A stretch of 64,000 nucleotides of DNA from Zizania palustris (GCA_019279435.1 JAAALK010000283.1:5084001-5148000); one strand, 5' to 3'; positions 42,770 to 55,456 are shown, counted from the stretch's first letter. Numbers and translations are program-made. The notes: generated from the sequence alone by a model not told the origin.

Positions 42770-43440
42770 TATGCTTTATCTGAATGATCGCTCACTATTT
42801 CCTTAAGTACTTCCCGTTCGACCTCTTCCCATATCTTAGACATAGTAGCCTTCGATCTGTTTATCTTATCAGGGATCTGGGTAGTTAAGAAGGTTGGCCT
42901 CGATCTGTCACCAGGTTCGACGTTTGCATTCCCGTACTTCATCGGTTGCGGCAAAGTCTTGATCGATTCCACCCTTCATTTTCGCGTCATCTTTGCAAGA
43001 CGAGGTTAGTTAGCTCCTCGTTGATTGGGTTGATACCATTATCTCATACTTCAAGAAAGTTGCCATTCAAAGCCTTTCCTGATAGACAGATGACTCCTTT
43101 TGTCTCCCATACTGATAAATCGACTATAACTATGTTAACCAATCTATCAGTGGGGCTGATTTCCACCTGATCGTCGACCCACGGTACTAGGCTCTAGGGC
43201 ATTGTCGAGGGACACAGCAATTTGTATGTATCCAATCACGCCTAGTAGTAGACTGTAAGATCCTTTTCTTTCTATAACGAAAAAGGTAGTCAACATCATC
43301 TTGCTCCCAACCGTCAGTTCTTCATTCAACACTCCCATTGTGTCTAACGAGTTGCCACCGAAGTCCCTTAATACCATATTAGTTCTGATGTGGTCCTCAG
43401 GCACTTTTCTAAGCATATAGAAGGTGGAATAAGGCATCTA
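42770..43440 (-). pseudogene. pol: Protease and pol N-terminus, second Tat family
   Basis: 43147-43437 reads MPYSTFYMLRKVPEDHIRTN and ELTVGSKMMLTTFFVIERKG, the protease region common in this clade. 42769-42972 includes NVEPGDRSRPTFLTTQIPDK, the linker just before RT. Sequence homology stops near 42770, so RT, RNase H and integrase are deleted. Confidence 0.75.
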
Positions 43441-43879
43441 GTTGACAACCACCCCTCCATCTATCATCATTTTGGACATCGGCTTCCCATTAACCAATCC
43501 TTTGATATAGAGAGGTCTTAGATGCTGATGCACAAAGTCTTATGGTTTGACAAAAACTGCTGGATGTGGAGACAACACTAATTCATCCATTGTATTGGCC
43601 TGTTCCATGTCATCTTCTGAGATGGCCCGATATTTGGCGGGGAGGAAGAAGACCATTCACTTTTGATCCTTCGGGACCGATCCGTTTCTTCATCGCACCT
43701 CTGTGTCTTCAATTCTCTTTGTCGCATATATTGTACCCTTCTCTTTTGACTCCTCATGAAAATACCACTAGGGCACCATCGCGGCTTTTCTGGTGTGGCA
43801 CTGCCATCAGCCTATTGGCCGATTTCATCGGAGTTGATGGGGCCGAGCCTTTTGAGCACTGACAGCCTGGTGGTGACAA

Positions 43880-44770
43880 CATTTGGTGAATGACTTATTT
43901 ATCATGTGACTTTGGCTTGACGTTACATGGCCGATGACCATCTTGTGTTGTATCCTTGGCGTCACACTTCGGACAGTCGTTCATTGATGGTAGATGTAGC
44001 CGTTCATTCTAGCAAAACATGAAGAACTCACAATTCCAGTGAGGATTTAAACGTGAGTAACCGTGGTTGTCTTCACCGTCCATCATCTCTTTTGACTTAC
44101 TTTGGTATTTCCGAGGAGGTCCAAAGAAGTTATGCTATTGCTGGTTCGCCTGCTCCTTTGTGTATGCCGATCGTCAACGTGATGCATGTGCACCATGTTG
44201 ACTGGCAACGGATGACCGTCGATGTCCATCGGCTTCTTTTTGTCATCGAACTTGATTCGGCCTTGCTCTACGATCGATTGGATCTGCTGCCTAAACACCT
44301 TGCACTCATTGATGTGATGAGATGTGGGATTGTGCCACTTGTAGTATTTCCACTTCTTTAGCTCGTTAGTAGGTGGTATCACGTGGCCAGGTGATAGGTT
44401 AATCTGCTTCTCATTGAGCAACAGATCGAATATTTTATCGGCCGTGTTGATGTCGAAGTCATACTTTTCCTCTTTATCGGTCAGTTTCACCCCAGGGCAT
44501 GCGACTTATTTCTTGTGTTTGGACTACTCGACCATACCAACTTCTGCATCCGAGTCACAATTTTTGTTGGAGTTAGAATGGTATACCTGAGTGTATGCCA
44601 CCTTCTCATGATATCTATCTCTTTTTTCGTCTTGGAATTGGTTATCATGTGCTGATATCTTTGCACCAGTTGGGAGAGGCTCTCGAACTTATGTGATGAT
44701 AATTTCTCCTTAATTGGGTTCAGGAGTCCCTAAAATGACAACTCCATCAATTGGGTGTCACTAAGGCTCA
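43880..44770 (-). pseudogene. gag: Gag C-terminal half, second Tat family
   Basis: 44083-44490 holds DINTADKIFDLLLNEKQINL and the Cys/His motif, which reads YKWHNPTSHHINEC; the first Cys of the usual C-x2-H is Tyr here. Upstream (44500-44770), decayed frames with ESLSQLVQRYQHMINQF match the gag core. Stops near 44505 and 44530 break it. Confidence 0.75.
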
Positions 44771-44785
44771 AACTGTAGCATCATT

Positions 44786-45976
44786 GTGGGGCGCCCGGAT
44801 TTAATAAAATCTAGACATTATTGAATTTCCTCAAAAAAACAATAATAACAAGATGTCCATCATGCGACAACGTACATACGGTCAATCATCCGTGGTTCGC
44901 ATACCACATTATTACATAAGTATAGAATTTAAAAGAAACTATGAAAATAAAACTACATGATGAACATCCATGCCTGTCTCACATCCTTGACTGGGTCGCT
45001 ACTCCAAACCATCCTCCTCATAGTACGCGGTCTCTGAAGTGTTTTCCAACGGGTATGAGTACAGAAGTACTCAACAAGCCACCGAGAATACAATAATAAT
45101 GCAGGGTAATGACAAGGGAATGATAAGGTTTTAAAGTGCAAAAAAGTAAATTTTCAAGTTGCAGCATTTAATGTGGTCAAATTTAATTGTACGGAATTAT
45201 AAACATGAACAAAGCAACATCATCTAACTCGAGTAGTACATTTTCCCTCCTCGCTTAACAGTCCTTACATGCCAAGTCATCAAGCAACACTCATAAATAT
45301 AAACTAACTACGAGATGTCACGCAACCCGCCCTTGACCGTGGGCTTGGCTTTTCAAAAAGATTTAAACTCTGATCAGAGGTGTACTACTGTACTCACAAC
45401 GCACGCACTCATACCCCACACCAAAGTGTAACGAGATGACACATACCACGGGAAGTCGTGCCAAAACCATAGCATGAGATGTTCCAATCCGATAACAACA
45501 GCTCTAGGTTTTGCCGGCGCGCCAGCGCACTGGATAACGTCGCACCCCCTTTTACACCACGTCGGTACAAGCCACCCGCAGGTGCTTCTTGACCCATCTC
45601 CAAGTGGTGCCTCGAGTTGGAACACCCCATACCTCAGTTAGGACTTACCCACTATACTTTTGGTTAGTATGGAAGTGTATTGCAACGGATCCCAAAGATC
45701 GGTCCTTATAGTGCCCCGGGTGCAACTAACCAATGTCCTTGCTTGCACCCGGAACCCACCATGCTAACATACTAAACCATAACTCCATATCTAATAGAAT
45801 TCCAGGGGTGAGAGAAATCATGGGGATCATATAATAGAATCAATGTATCTACTACTCATTTTTATCCTATAGCGGTTGTGTCAATACATTAGACACTATC
45901 TACTAATACTATTATTATGGTGACAAGGAGTTTAGGCTCAATAGCATGGCTTGGGTTTGCACTCAAGGTCGGGGAT
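44786..45976. repeat. Unclassified repeat, LTR-like
   Basis: Begins TGTGGGGCGCCCGG near 44783 and runs to the gypsy LTR at 45977. AT-rich for the first 400 bp, then moderate GC. Contains ACCCGCCCTTGACCGTGGGC, a phrase I associate with abundant repeats in grass genomes (from memory). No convincing ORF. Confidence 0.35.
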
Positions 45977-46819
45977 TGTTGGGGGAATTAGTTTTCCCTT
46001 GAACAGGGGCCAAATGACATCAGCCTCCGAAGGCCTCGGGCCCGGAGCCTGTCACCGCCGAAGCCTAAAAGTGATGTCTGGCCTCCTCCGACGAAGTCAA
46101 TTCCAAGAATAGCCAGGCTTGTGCCTCTAGAGCCCTTCGGAGCCAAGCCTCCGGGACCCCACCCGGAGCCCTCTGGAGCTCTCCAGCGCCAAGCCTTTGG
46201 GACCCCTCTGGTCCCCTTTGGAGCCAAGCCTCTAGGACCCCTTTGGTACCCTTCAAAGTCCTCTCCGGAGCCTCTTGGAGCCCACTCCGAGAGCCAGTTC
46301 GGGGCCCACTTCGGAGCCCTCTTCGGGGTCTGCTTCGGAGTGCCATTTGGAGCCTCCTCAACTTCCTCTGCCTGAAGGACTCCGGCAAGTACTCCGGACC
46401 ATAAGAAATATCCAAGCATCGCTACAGTGTAAAGCTATATCGGGGCCCCTTCGCCCCTGGTATGCTGTATACCTACTTCGGAATTGACATTTATCTACTG
46501 CATCTGTAAAGTCAAATGTAAAGTACTCTAGCTTTTTTCCTTTCTTGCCCCTATAAAGCCTACAACTTGTAGAGGGCAATTTAGTCTTTTCCTTTGGCCT
46601 GTGTGCCTATAAAAGCAGGGCCATGCCCTTGTAATAGACAGGATTAGCAGAGGCAAAACTATGCCAAATCCACTATAAACTGGACGTAGGGCTATTATCC
46701 CTCCGGGGAGGCCCGAACCAGTATAAATTCTCTCTCCCTCTATTAGGACCCTTCGAGGTTCACTCTACACTCCATATACCACATAAAAACCTGTTATAGC
46801 TAACGCAATTGCTACAATA
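45977..46819 (+). repeat. 5' LTR, same family as the solo LTR at 28564
   Basis: 843 bp, TGTTGGGGGAATTAG start. The end reads CTACAATA where the solo LTR has CTACAACA, so the terminal CA has mutated. Plus-strand TATA box (CTATAAAAGCAGG) near 46607. Decayed GGAGCC/TTCGGAG repeats at 46120-46370. Confidence 0.85.
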
Positions 46820-46820
46820 G

Positions 46821-46840
46821 TTGGCGTCGTCCGTGGGGAA
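46821..46840 (+). other. Primer binding site
   Basis: TTGGCGTCGTCCGTGGGGAA, one base after the LTR; one difference from the PBS of Tat copies 1 and 2. Confidence 0.82.
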
Positions 46841-47170
46841 CTTAGTTCTAAAAGCTAAGTTCTCTGCCACTACCTGTATCTCGAAGTATGCTTGAGGGGG
46901 GAGCTTCGGAGTCCCAAGACTCCGCGCACCATTCAGTAAGGGGCTTCGAGTGCTGCTCGAAGGCCTCTCACCTTCCATCACCCCTCGCACCTCAGAGTGC
47001 ACCCTTCGGCAAGGGGCTTCGGGCGCTCACCGAAGGCCTCAAAAGCCCTAGGGGCTACGAGGCGAGCTTTTTTACCGTCACGAAGCCACTCAGTCTCCGG
47101 ACCAGGTAAAGCTTCCAAAGGTATGAGAACCAACCGAAGCCCTTCTTCTCCTTCTCTAAGTCAAATCCTC
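46841..47170 (+). other. Leader and gag-start remnant
   Basis: AACTTAGTTCTAAAAGCTA and, further on, TCCGCGCACC(A/G)TTC match the leader of Tat copy 3 read on the minus strand (39390-39300). An ATG at 47123 begins MRTNRSPSS, reminiscent of MPPNRS in copy 3, and stops after 20 codons. Confidence 0.6.
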
Positions 47171-47189
47171 TCTTCTCCTTTTTAATAAT

Positions 47190-47860
47190 GAAGCCTTGCT
47201 TCGTTTTATCTAAATGCCGAAGCCCTACTTCACTTTATTTAATGCCGAAGCCCTACTTCGTTTTTTGATTACCAAAGCCTCACTTTATTTAAAAATCGAA
47301 GCTCTATGGTGCCCTTATTGAGCCCCGAAGTCAAGGCTTCGTTCTCTTAAGAACCGAAGTACCACTCCATATCAATAAGGACCGAAGCACTGCTTCGATC
47401 TATTTAAAACTGGAGCACTCCTCTGAAGGCTACACAATGCCTCCGGGCCTGTAGGAGTGGGCTGTAGGACTCCCTCGAGAAACGACTTGAGGTGTACAGG
47501 ACTTCTGGGCGACAGCTCGATGTGTCCGGGATTCCAAGCTCCGGCGTGATGCACCCCAGGGTCGAAGGTGGCCCAGAGTTGAAGGTGGCTCAACCCCATT
47601 ACAGGTTCGGTGAATCCAAACCACCCATTCCATTCTCATTACAGGATCAAGCTCAGAAGCCTTGCTTCGCTATCTAGACATGCTCCGAAGCCTTGCTTCG
47701 TGTGTCAAAATCCGATCTAAGACAAGCATACCGAGGCCATGCTTCGCCTAAAATCTAAATGTGCTTCGGAGCCCTGTCGCGCTATCTAAAACCAAGCACA
47801 CCGAAGCCATGCTTCGCTTAATTTGAGTATGCTGAAGCCTTTCTTCGCTTCAAATTAAAG
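47190..47860. repeat. Array of short CGAAGC...GCTTCG palindromes
   Basis: Words such as CGAAGCCATGCTTCG and CGAAGCCTTGCTTCG recur at roughly 40-60 bp spacing (for example 47690, 47732, 47801), each a 6-bp inverted repeat around two to four bases. The intervening sequence varies. Confidence 0.7.
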
Positions 47861-49004
47861 CGTTTGAAGCCCAAAAGAGGCCTCCAATCGACACAATATA
47901 AGCGTTCGAAGCCGCCAAAGGCACACCCCTTCACATTTTATAATTTTGCGCATCGGGAATGACTAAGTCCCTAACCGCCATGCACAAGGGGGGACCGAGG
48001 TATGTATTCAAAGTGTGCGAATGAAATGCGTAGTACGAGCATGACAAGCTAAACGTTCGGAACACACAACTTATGCGAAGCATGCAAACGAAGTATGTAA
48101 ATATACAAATCCCATTCATTGAATGATAAAAATGAAGTATGTTGCAAATACACTTCGAAAACAAAAAACTACGAGTAATCTATATCTAAGCCTAGGAAAA
48201 AGCGAGCTCGAGGGCTCGACTTGTTCGACCCTCGCTTGCTATTCTTCCGGGCAGGGCCCCCTCGGCTGGGCGAAGCCCCGTTAGAGCCTAACCTCCCGCA
48301 GCCGGACCGTCCACGCTATGAAGCCCATAGATCTCGTCTTTCGCCTTGCAGGTTGGTCCAAGTCTGAGACGCAGGCGGTGCCGCATCAAAGGCAGAAAAG
48401 TCTAGGGCTCCGTCGCCTTGTAAGGCCATATCGGAAGACTGCACCCCCTCACCACTTAAGCCTACTTCAAAATAGCTTAAGTCTGACGAAGATGAAAACT
48501 CCGAAGGGGCTCTGTCTTCACAGCAGCCAGCAGCTCCTGAGCTACTTCGGGAATAGCTTCACCCCTAGGACCCCTCAGAAGTTTGAACCGAGGGGGCCTT
48601 CAGACCTAGCGACTTCGAGCACCACCCAAAGTTGGCAAAGATCCTCTGAATCCTCAAGCATTTCAAAGTCAACATCCGAAGGCTGAGCCTAGGCAGGTAT
48701 AAAGTCCACCCGTATTTCTATTAATAAACTAATAAGTCATTTACAGGCCAACAACTACAATTTACAAAAAGCATAAGGAGGTCTACACCTTCGGGGGCGG
48801 AGGCTTCGACGTCGAAGGTTGAGCTGGCGAGGCTTGTGCCCTGGCTCAGCAAAGGCGGGAGACCCATTGAAGATCGAGGACCGCTTCACACCTTTGGGCC
48901 TTCTAGCGTTCTTGAAGACAGCGCCACGCTCCGCGGACATCCGAAGGTGGCGAAACCAAGTGAGGGCCTCCGAAGGCCACCGGCGTGTCCGAAGTCGCTG
49001 CCTC
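47861..49004. other. Interior of the gypsy element, no confident gene
   Basis: GC-rich in its second half. A minus-strand frame at 48755-48940 (basic, Arg-rich) might be the tail of an accessory ORF, but no domain is recognisable. The region ends at the copia-A insertion. Confidence 0.4.
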
Positions 49005-50696
49005 TGTAGGACCGAAAGTAGCGACCAGAGGGGGGTGAATGGGCGCCTAAAAATTTCTTGCTAAACTATGATCTAATCCCAACACCCAAACAAACTTAAC
49101 CAGACAAATAATATTAGCAAAGCAAATCACTGGAATTAAAATAGTCTAACCCAAAAAAATGATCGGTGTCCTAAATAAAATGATATATATAAAAATAAAC
49201 TAGACTAAATAAAATAACTGCAGTGAATAAAAAGGATACTAGAAATATTTAACAACGAAGGAGAATCCCTAAATAAATCTATGATAATTCGAAATGCAGT
49301 CTAAAAATACGATACTAATCAAATGAATAAAATATGGGTCATTCAGAAATTAATTCAGAAATAAACATAAAATATTTCATGTGAATCTAGAATAGTAAAA
49401 TTACTGTGACTAGATATATATATATATTTTTTGTGAGCGGATCAAAAAAATATTTAAATAAGAATTAATCCCGAATTTTCTAAACAGATCTGCAACTAAT
49501 TAGAAAACAGATAAAAATTAGTTTAATTAAACCTGCTGAAAAATAGGGGATTAAAAACAACTAACGTTTCTCGTCGTCGTTCACCGCTACCACAGTGTCG
49601 CGCGTGCAGCAGCCGTGAAGATCGAAGAAGCCAGTGGCAAAACAAAAACTGGGCTGCCGTGAGCTTTCTTGTGACGAGCTAAATCATCGTGGGGCCCACG
49701 CAAAAATAATGCAGCCACATAGCCCCCAGGAATCACGTGTGAACTCTAAAAAAACAAGCCATGGGGTCCGCGATGTTGATGCAAGCTTTCAGAACTGCCG
49801 TGGAAAGAAGGCTCGTGCAGGCTTGATGATGCGGCTGTGACATCGCCGTGCGTGACTCCTGCTGTGAGCACGGCAGATGGGTGGCGTCTGCAACCGGACC
49901 ACGCCAACGCTATGCCGTGTAGAAAAAATATTGTAGCGCCTCTATCCACATGCTGCCGCTGGTCGCAGTCCTGGCTGCAGAAAACTTTTCGCCGCAGCTT
50001 TGATCGGTGCTACCGATGAATATTGTGGCAGCGGATAATTTCTGGAGGGAGATGAAAATCAAAACCGAGAGAAGTTGGGGACCGTAGTAGATTGATCTAT
50101 TATAAAACCCTCAACGATCTCCAAAGAGATAGGGGCCTATTTATAGGCAAATCCTAATACATGAAAAGACTACTTTACCCTCGGGTAAAATAAACTGACT
50201 CTAAAATAAATTCCAAAAATTACTAAAATATTCTTAGAAAAATTAACTGACTCGAATAAAATATTCTAAACTTAAAAACTAAATATTAATATCCTAAAAA
50301 TGAATTAAACATAGATCGTCAGTTTTACGCCGAAACTGACAAAGCGTCCACCGTCTTCGCACCGGGTACCCGGATTGGGCCGACCCGATCCCGTAGCTTC
50401 CTCAGCCCGGCAATCGCTCGCCGCCCGTGTACCTGAGTCAAACCCAGTCAACAGACCAGTGGATCATCTGTCGCTCCTAGCCATGTACCCGGATTGGGCC
50501 AGCCCGACTCCGCGGCTCCTCTACCCGGCCGTCGCTCACTGCTTGTGTACCTGAGTCACACGCGCCCCAGACACGGCAGGTCTTCACGTCTCCTCTTTGA
50601 CTTCCGTTGACAATCACTCATCATATCTGGAACCATAAGACCCATGCTCTTCAACATGGTTCCTCAATCTCCCCCTTGATGAGTGCATTGTTAACA
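49005..50696 (-). repeat. 3' LTR of copia-A (1,692 bp)
   Basis: Plus-strand ends TGTAGGACCG and GCATTGTTAACA. Minus-strand TATA box (CTATAAATAGG) at about 50136-50147. Inverted repeat at 50318-50340. Two copies of a block beginning TACCCGGATTGGGCC at about 50366 and 50485. The internal AT-rich part (49080-49560) holds no gene. Confidence 0.9.
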
Positions 50697-52079
50697 CCCT
50701 CTTCAGCAATTCTTCAGAACCTGCAAAACATGTGGAAAGACGAAAACAAAAACAAAAACAAAAGAAAATAGAAAGAAGAAAATAAAAGTTTAACCATAAT
50801 GACCAAAAGCCAAACAAAAACAAGAAAACAGTCATTATGGTTAACCAAAAATAAAGACTCAAAAACAAGTGCAATCTAAGAACTATCAACAAGGATATCT
50901 AAAGAGTAAAGGAAAAAGAGACTGAAAACTCCCCCTGAAATAAATCCCAGAGAAAGACAAAAACTCCCCCTAAACTCTTTTAAAAAATCGAGTAACCCAA
51001 AATTTCTCCCCCTTGTTGACAATTGAACTCATCAAGTGAGACTAAATGCACTCTAAAGAGACAAAAATACAAACTCCCCCTGAAATGCAGCTCCCCCTCA
51101 AAATATGCCATGAATGCAAATGGGGTGCAAGTGGAGTGTAAAAAGCATGCTTCTTATATATGATTGACTATGATTACAACATCTAACAGCTATAGCAAAA
51201 GATATACTGTCTAAGATGCATGACATGATCAGTGCAATAGATGATATTTAAAGAGAGTCATTAGCACACATTTTTTGATTTTTGCAAACAAAGGCATTAC
51301 CACATTTTCTAGTTGAAGCAAAGTAAAGCATGAGATGCAAAAGCTAACTGATATCTACCAAGAGAAGCATTGTCCAGAACAAAATGCTTCAGCAAACTTG
51401 TCATCTTTTTAAATTTTTAGACCTTTTCTTTTTCCTTTTTCATTTCTGCCAGTGGTTATTTGCATGTTAACCTTATGCTAACCGACCAAGTCAAGCTTAG
51501 GCTAGAACTGGACCATCAGAAGCTTAAGACATTGGTCTTGGCATACATTACACCGTCCTAGTTCATACCAAAGTGCTATCGTAAGCAGTCCAGAACAATG
51601 CAATGCGACAAAGCAAACCCACCTGGATCTTTTCAAATAAGCATAAGAAGGAATGAATTTTTCATTTTTCTAATTTTTTATCATTTTTATAGCACATAAT
51701 TTTTTATGTTTAAAGCATATAGATGTCCAAGTTGCATATCTACATCTAAGTAAGGATCTAGCTACAAGGCATGTAACAGATAGCAGAAGCATTCAGCCTA
51801 CACATGCTAGTTACCAGAAGCAATGGTGATCATTTTTCTATTTTAAAGCATAATAACCATGCATATGACAGTTATCAGACATATCATGTGAACTGAAACA
51901 AAGCATGATCAACGACAAGTAATCAAAAGCATGTACCATTTAGAATAAGTAAAGCAGATCAATCATATAACAGAAGCAAGCTCAAAATGTGATATATGAT
52001 TATGCATGATATGAACTCACACAAAAAGACTTAAGAGAGAAATAAAGAAGAAAGAAAAACTGACTCAAAGTATCCTAAA
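50697..52079 (-). other. Copia-A non-coding region with multiple polypurine tracts
   Basis: The minus strand carries AGGGGGAG at 50929-50936, 50964-50971, 51006-51013, 51074-51081 and 51091-51098, within 400 bp of the LTR. Repeated PPT-like motifs before the 3' LTR are a described Sirevirus trait. The rest (51100-52079) is AT-rich and non-coding, and parallels 59525-60500 of copia-B. Confidence 0.8.
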
Positions 52080-55000
52080 AGGATACACGACTCCCAAATC
52101 CCCTTGCAAACGCTCGAAAGTAGACTGATCTAGGGGTATGGTAAAAATGTCAGCCAACTGCTGATGGGTATCAAAATGAACAAGATCAATGACCCCTCAG
52201 AAAATGAAAACGCACATATTGAATCAGAAAATGAAAACGCACATCAATATGTTTGGTTTTTGAATGAAGACATGGGTTTTTCCCTACACTAATAGCGCTG
52301 GTGCCATCACAAAACAAAGCAACTCTGGCAGGGAAGAACAACCCAAAATCCCGCAAAGTATAAATCATCCAAACCAACTATGAGTAGTAGCTACATACTC
52401 AGCCTCAGTAGTAGAAAGCGCAACTCCAGATTGTTTTCAAGAAGAATAAGAAACAAGCGAAGAACCGAGAAGCTGGCAAGTACCGGAAGTCTATTTGCGA
52501 TCCAACCAGCGCCCACTGAAATCAGCGTCGGAAAAGCCAGATAAATCAAGAGACGATGATGCAGAATAGTAAAGACCTAGATCAGGAGCATAAGTAAGGT
52601 ACCTGAAAATACGCTTGACAGCCTGCCGGTGAGATGCGCATGGTGAAGACTGAAAACGCGCGCACACACCCACGACAAACTGAATGTCCAGTCTCGTCAC
52701 AGTCAAGTATAGTAGCGATCCAATCATCCCTCGATACTCTCTCTCATTGACCTTGACGCCATTCTCATCCTTGTCCAAACCTCCAGATGTACCCATTGGG
52801 GTCATCTGAGGCTTCAGCTCCCCACCAAAGTCAAACTTCTTCAGAATGTCCCATGTGTACTTGCCCAGGTGGATAAAGATGCCATCCTTGGTCTACTTGA
52901 TCTGGAGCCCTAAGAAGTACTTGAGATCACCCATGAGACTCATCTAAAACTCATTGTGCATCTGCTCAGAAAACTTGTATACAAGCTCATTAGTAGAACC
53001 ACCAAAAATAATATCGTCCACGTAAATCTGAGCAACCAAAAAGTCTGAGCCAATTCTGAGCAAGAAAAGAGTTTTGTCCACAGAACCCATTACAAAACTG
53101 TTCCGCAACAAAAACTGCTTCAGGCTATCATACCATGCTTTGGGGGCTTGCTTCAGACCGTATAAAGCTTTCTGCAACTTGAAAACATGTTGAGGAAACT
53201 TAGGGTTCTCAAAACTAGGGGGCTGCTTAACATAGACCTCCTCCTCTATATAACCGTTCAGAAAAGCACTCTTGACATCCATTTGAAAAAGCTTAAAACC
53301 TTTAGAAGCAGCAAAGGCCAAAAGAATGCGAATGGACTCAAGACTAGCAATAGGGGCAAAGGTGTCCTCAAAATCAATACCTTCTTTCTGGCAAAAACCC
53401 TGTGCAACTAGTCGAGCTTTGTTGCGCACCACAACCCCATCTTCACCTTGCTTGTTCTTAAACACCCACTTGGTGCCTATGGTGTTGCATCTAGGTGTCA
53501 TCTCAACCAGTGTCCAAACCCAATTGCGAACAAAGTTTTAAGCTCTTCTTTCATGGCGTTTATCCAATTTGAATCAGAAAGAGCATGAGAAACATCTCTG
53601 GGCTCAAAAGTGGCTACAAACGCAGACTCAACAAACACAACAAGAGAACCAACCGAAGAACATAAGGATCTCTGAGTAATATCACCGATGATGAGCTCTG
53701 AGGGGTGATCACGTTGAACTGCTCGGGATCCTAGGTGATCTAAAGTCACCTCACCGGAGTCAGCAACTGGCACCTCTGGACTTGGCTGAGGAGGCTCGAT
53801 CGAAGTAGAAGGAGTGATCAGAGGTCTGTCCTCATCCTCAGTCGAAGTCTCATAAGGTGTGCGGTCTGCAGGCTATGCAGAGGGCACACCCTCATCAACA
53901 GCAGGAGTGTCATCATCTTCCTCGAAGATAGACTCTTCAAGCTCATCATCTCCAGAAAGCTCAAAAGAAGGAGTCAGCGAAGGCATGGACTCATCAAAAG
54001 AAACCTCACAAGTCTCGACAAGCAGCTGAGAATCTAGATTCCAAACACGAAAGCCTCGAGAATGCAAAGCATAACCAAAAAAAACTCCATCCCATCAACG
54101 AGACTCAAACTTTTCCAAATGCCCTCCCTTCTTGAGAACAAAGAACTTGCATCCAAAAGCTCGCAAGTGACTCACCTTGGGCTGTCTGCGAAACTGCAAC
54201 TCATATGACGTCTTACCTAGGTAAGCTCTAAGAAAAATGCGGTTGGCTAGATAGCAAGTTGTGTTCATGGCTTCAGCCCAAAAGCGCCTAGGAGTCCTAT
54301 GTTCATCGAGCATCGTCCTGGCCATCTCGACTAGCGTGCGGTTCTTTCATTCCACAACGCCGTTCTGTGCGGGAGTGTAAGGGGCTGAGAACTAATGATC
54401 AAGACCCTGGTCACTATAGAAGCTGACGAACTGAGAGTTCTTAAACTCAGAGCCGTTGTCCGAGCGAATTACTCGCATCCGACCATTGTTCTCATTCTTC
54501 AGCTTCAAAATCAGGTCATGAACAAACTGAAAAGCCTCATCCTTAGACTCTAGAAAGTAAACCCACGAGAATCGAGAAAAATCTTCAACTATCACAAGCG
54601 CGTACCACTTCCCACCGACTGAGCGTACTCAAGCTAGACCAACTGTATCCATGTGTAACAGCTCTCCCGGGTACGAAGTCATCACCTGAGTCACAGGTGC
54701 GTGAGAAGCGGCAACCATTTTCCCATAATGACAGGGATGGCAAACTAGATCCTTCTCCATCTTATGCTTGGGCAATCCTCGGATAAGGTCCATAGAGCTC
54801 AATCTGAAAGGCAGATCAAAGCTCAAATGGCCTAACCTCCTATGCCACTTCCAGAATTCAGAGGAGGATCCAGCAATCAGACAGCGAGAAGGGCCAGAAG
54901 AACTAGAGAAATCAATACGAAAAACCTTACCGAAGGGTAAGATGTGACAAACTAAAGATCCTCTAGAATCCACAACAGAAGACATGCCCTTCTTAAAGCG

Positions 55001-55456
55001 AACCTCTAAACCATCCTCAAGAAGTTGCGAAACAGAAATTAAATTAAAATTCAAGTTTCCAACCAAAGCAACATTCTTTAAAGAGAAATGATCAGAGATG
55101 CGAATCGACCCAATAACTTGTACCTTTCCTTGACCACAGTTCCTAAAAGTGATGTATTCCTTGGAGCTCGGGGAGAGAGGCTTGAGAACCATCTGCGGCG
55201 TCCCGTCATATGGTGAGAACATCCTAAATCCATGATCCACACGTCCTCCAGTACTCGATCCTACAAGATCAATGGTCATGAGTGGGAGCAAACGGTCCGA
55301 CGCTAGGTTTATCGAAAGAGCTAAACCAGTGTCGAGCCATCTGCTCGTAAGTAGGAAAGCAGAAGGAATCATATGAGTCTGGACCAAAACGCGGCTCAAA
55401 ACACGGTCCTCGGTTCTGCCTAAAGTCTCGGCCATGAGGTCCAAAGCCGTATCCAA
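52080..55456 (-). pseudogene. pol: Pol of copia-A, multiply broken
   Basis: Fragments in changing frames cover protease (WIMDLGC where copia-B has DSG), GAG-pre-integrase (WHRRLGHLSFDL, near 54830), integrase core (RSDNGSEF near 54465), RT (FQMDVKSAFLNGYIEEEVYV, then YVDDIIFGG near 53020) and RNase H (SGFSDADFSG near 52540). At least six frameshifts or stops separate them. About 30 bp near 52190-52230 (GAAAATGAAAACGCACAT) are duplicated. The stop region at 52080 has lost one A relative to copia-B. Confidence 0.88.

Larger units (their letters stand above)
39909..44785 (-). mobile_element. Internally deleted Tat-type element of a second family
   Basis: Minus-strand gag (44770-43900) and PR/pol start (43440-42770), then, in place of RT to INT, an antisense plus-strand ORF with a plant mobile domain (40072-42600). 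This is the same arrangement as in Tat copy 2 but with different proteins. LTRs are not visible: the left end meets the LTR of copy 3 and the right end meets unclassified repeat. Confidence 0.7.
45977..49004 (+). mobile_element. 5' part of a gypsy element (LTR, PBS, leader, repeats)
   Basis: 5' LTR 45977-46819, PBS 46821-46840, then a leader like that of Tat copy 3 and a repeat-rich interior. No gag beyond about 20 codons, no pol. Copia-A enters at 49005. It is either a non-autonomous member or a badly deleted one. Confidence 0.75.

Noticed and set aside
46065..46419. Gly/Pro/Arg-rich ORFs in the gypsy LTR
   Set aside because: Produced by degenerate GGAGCC/TTCGGAG repeats within the LTR.
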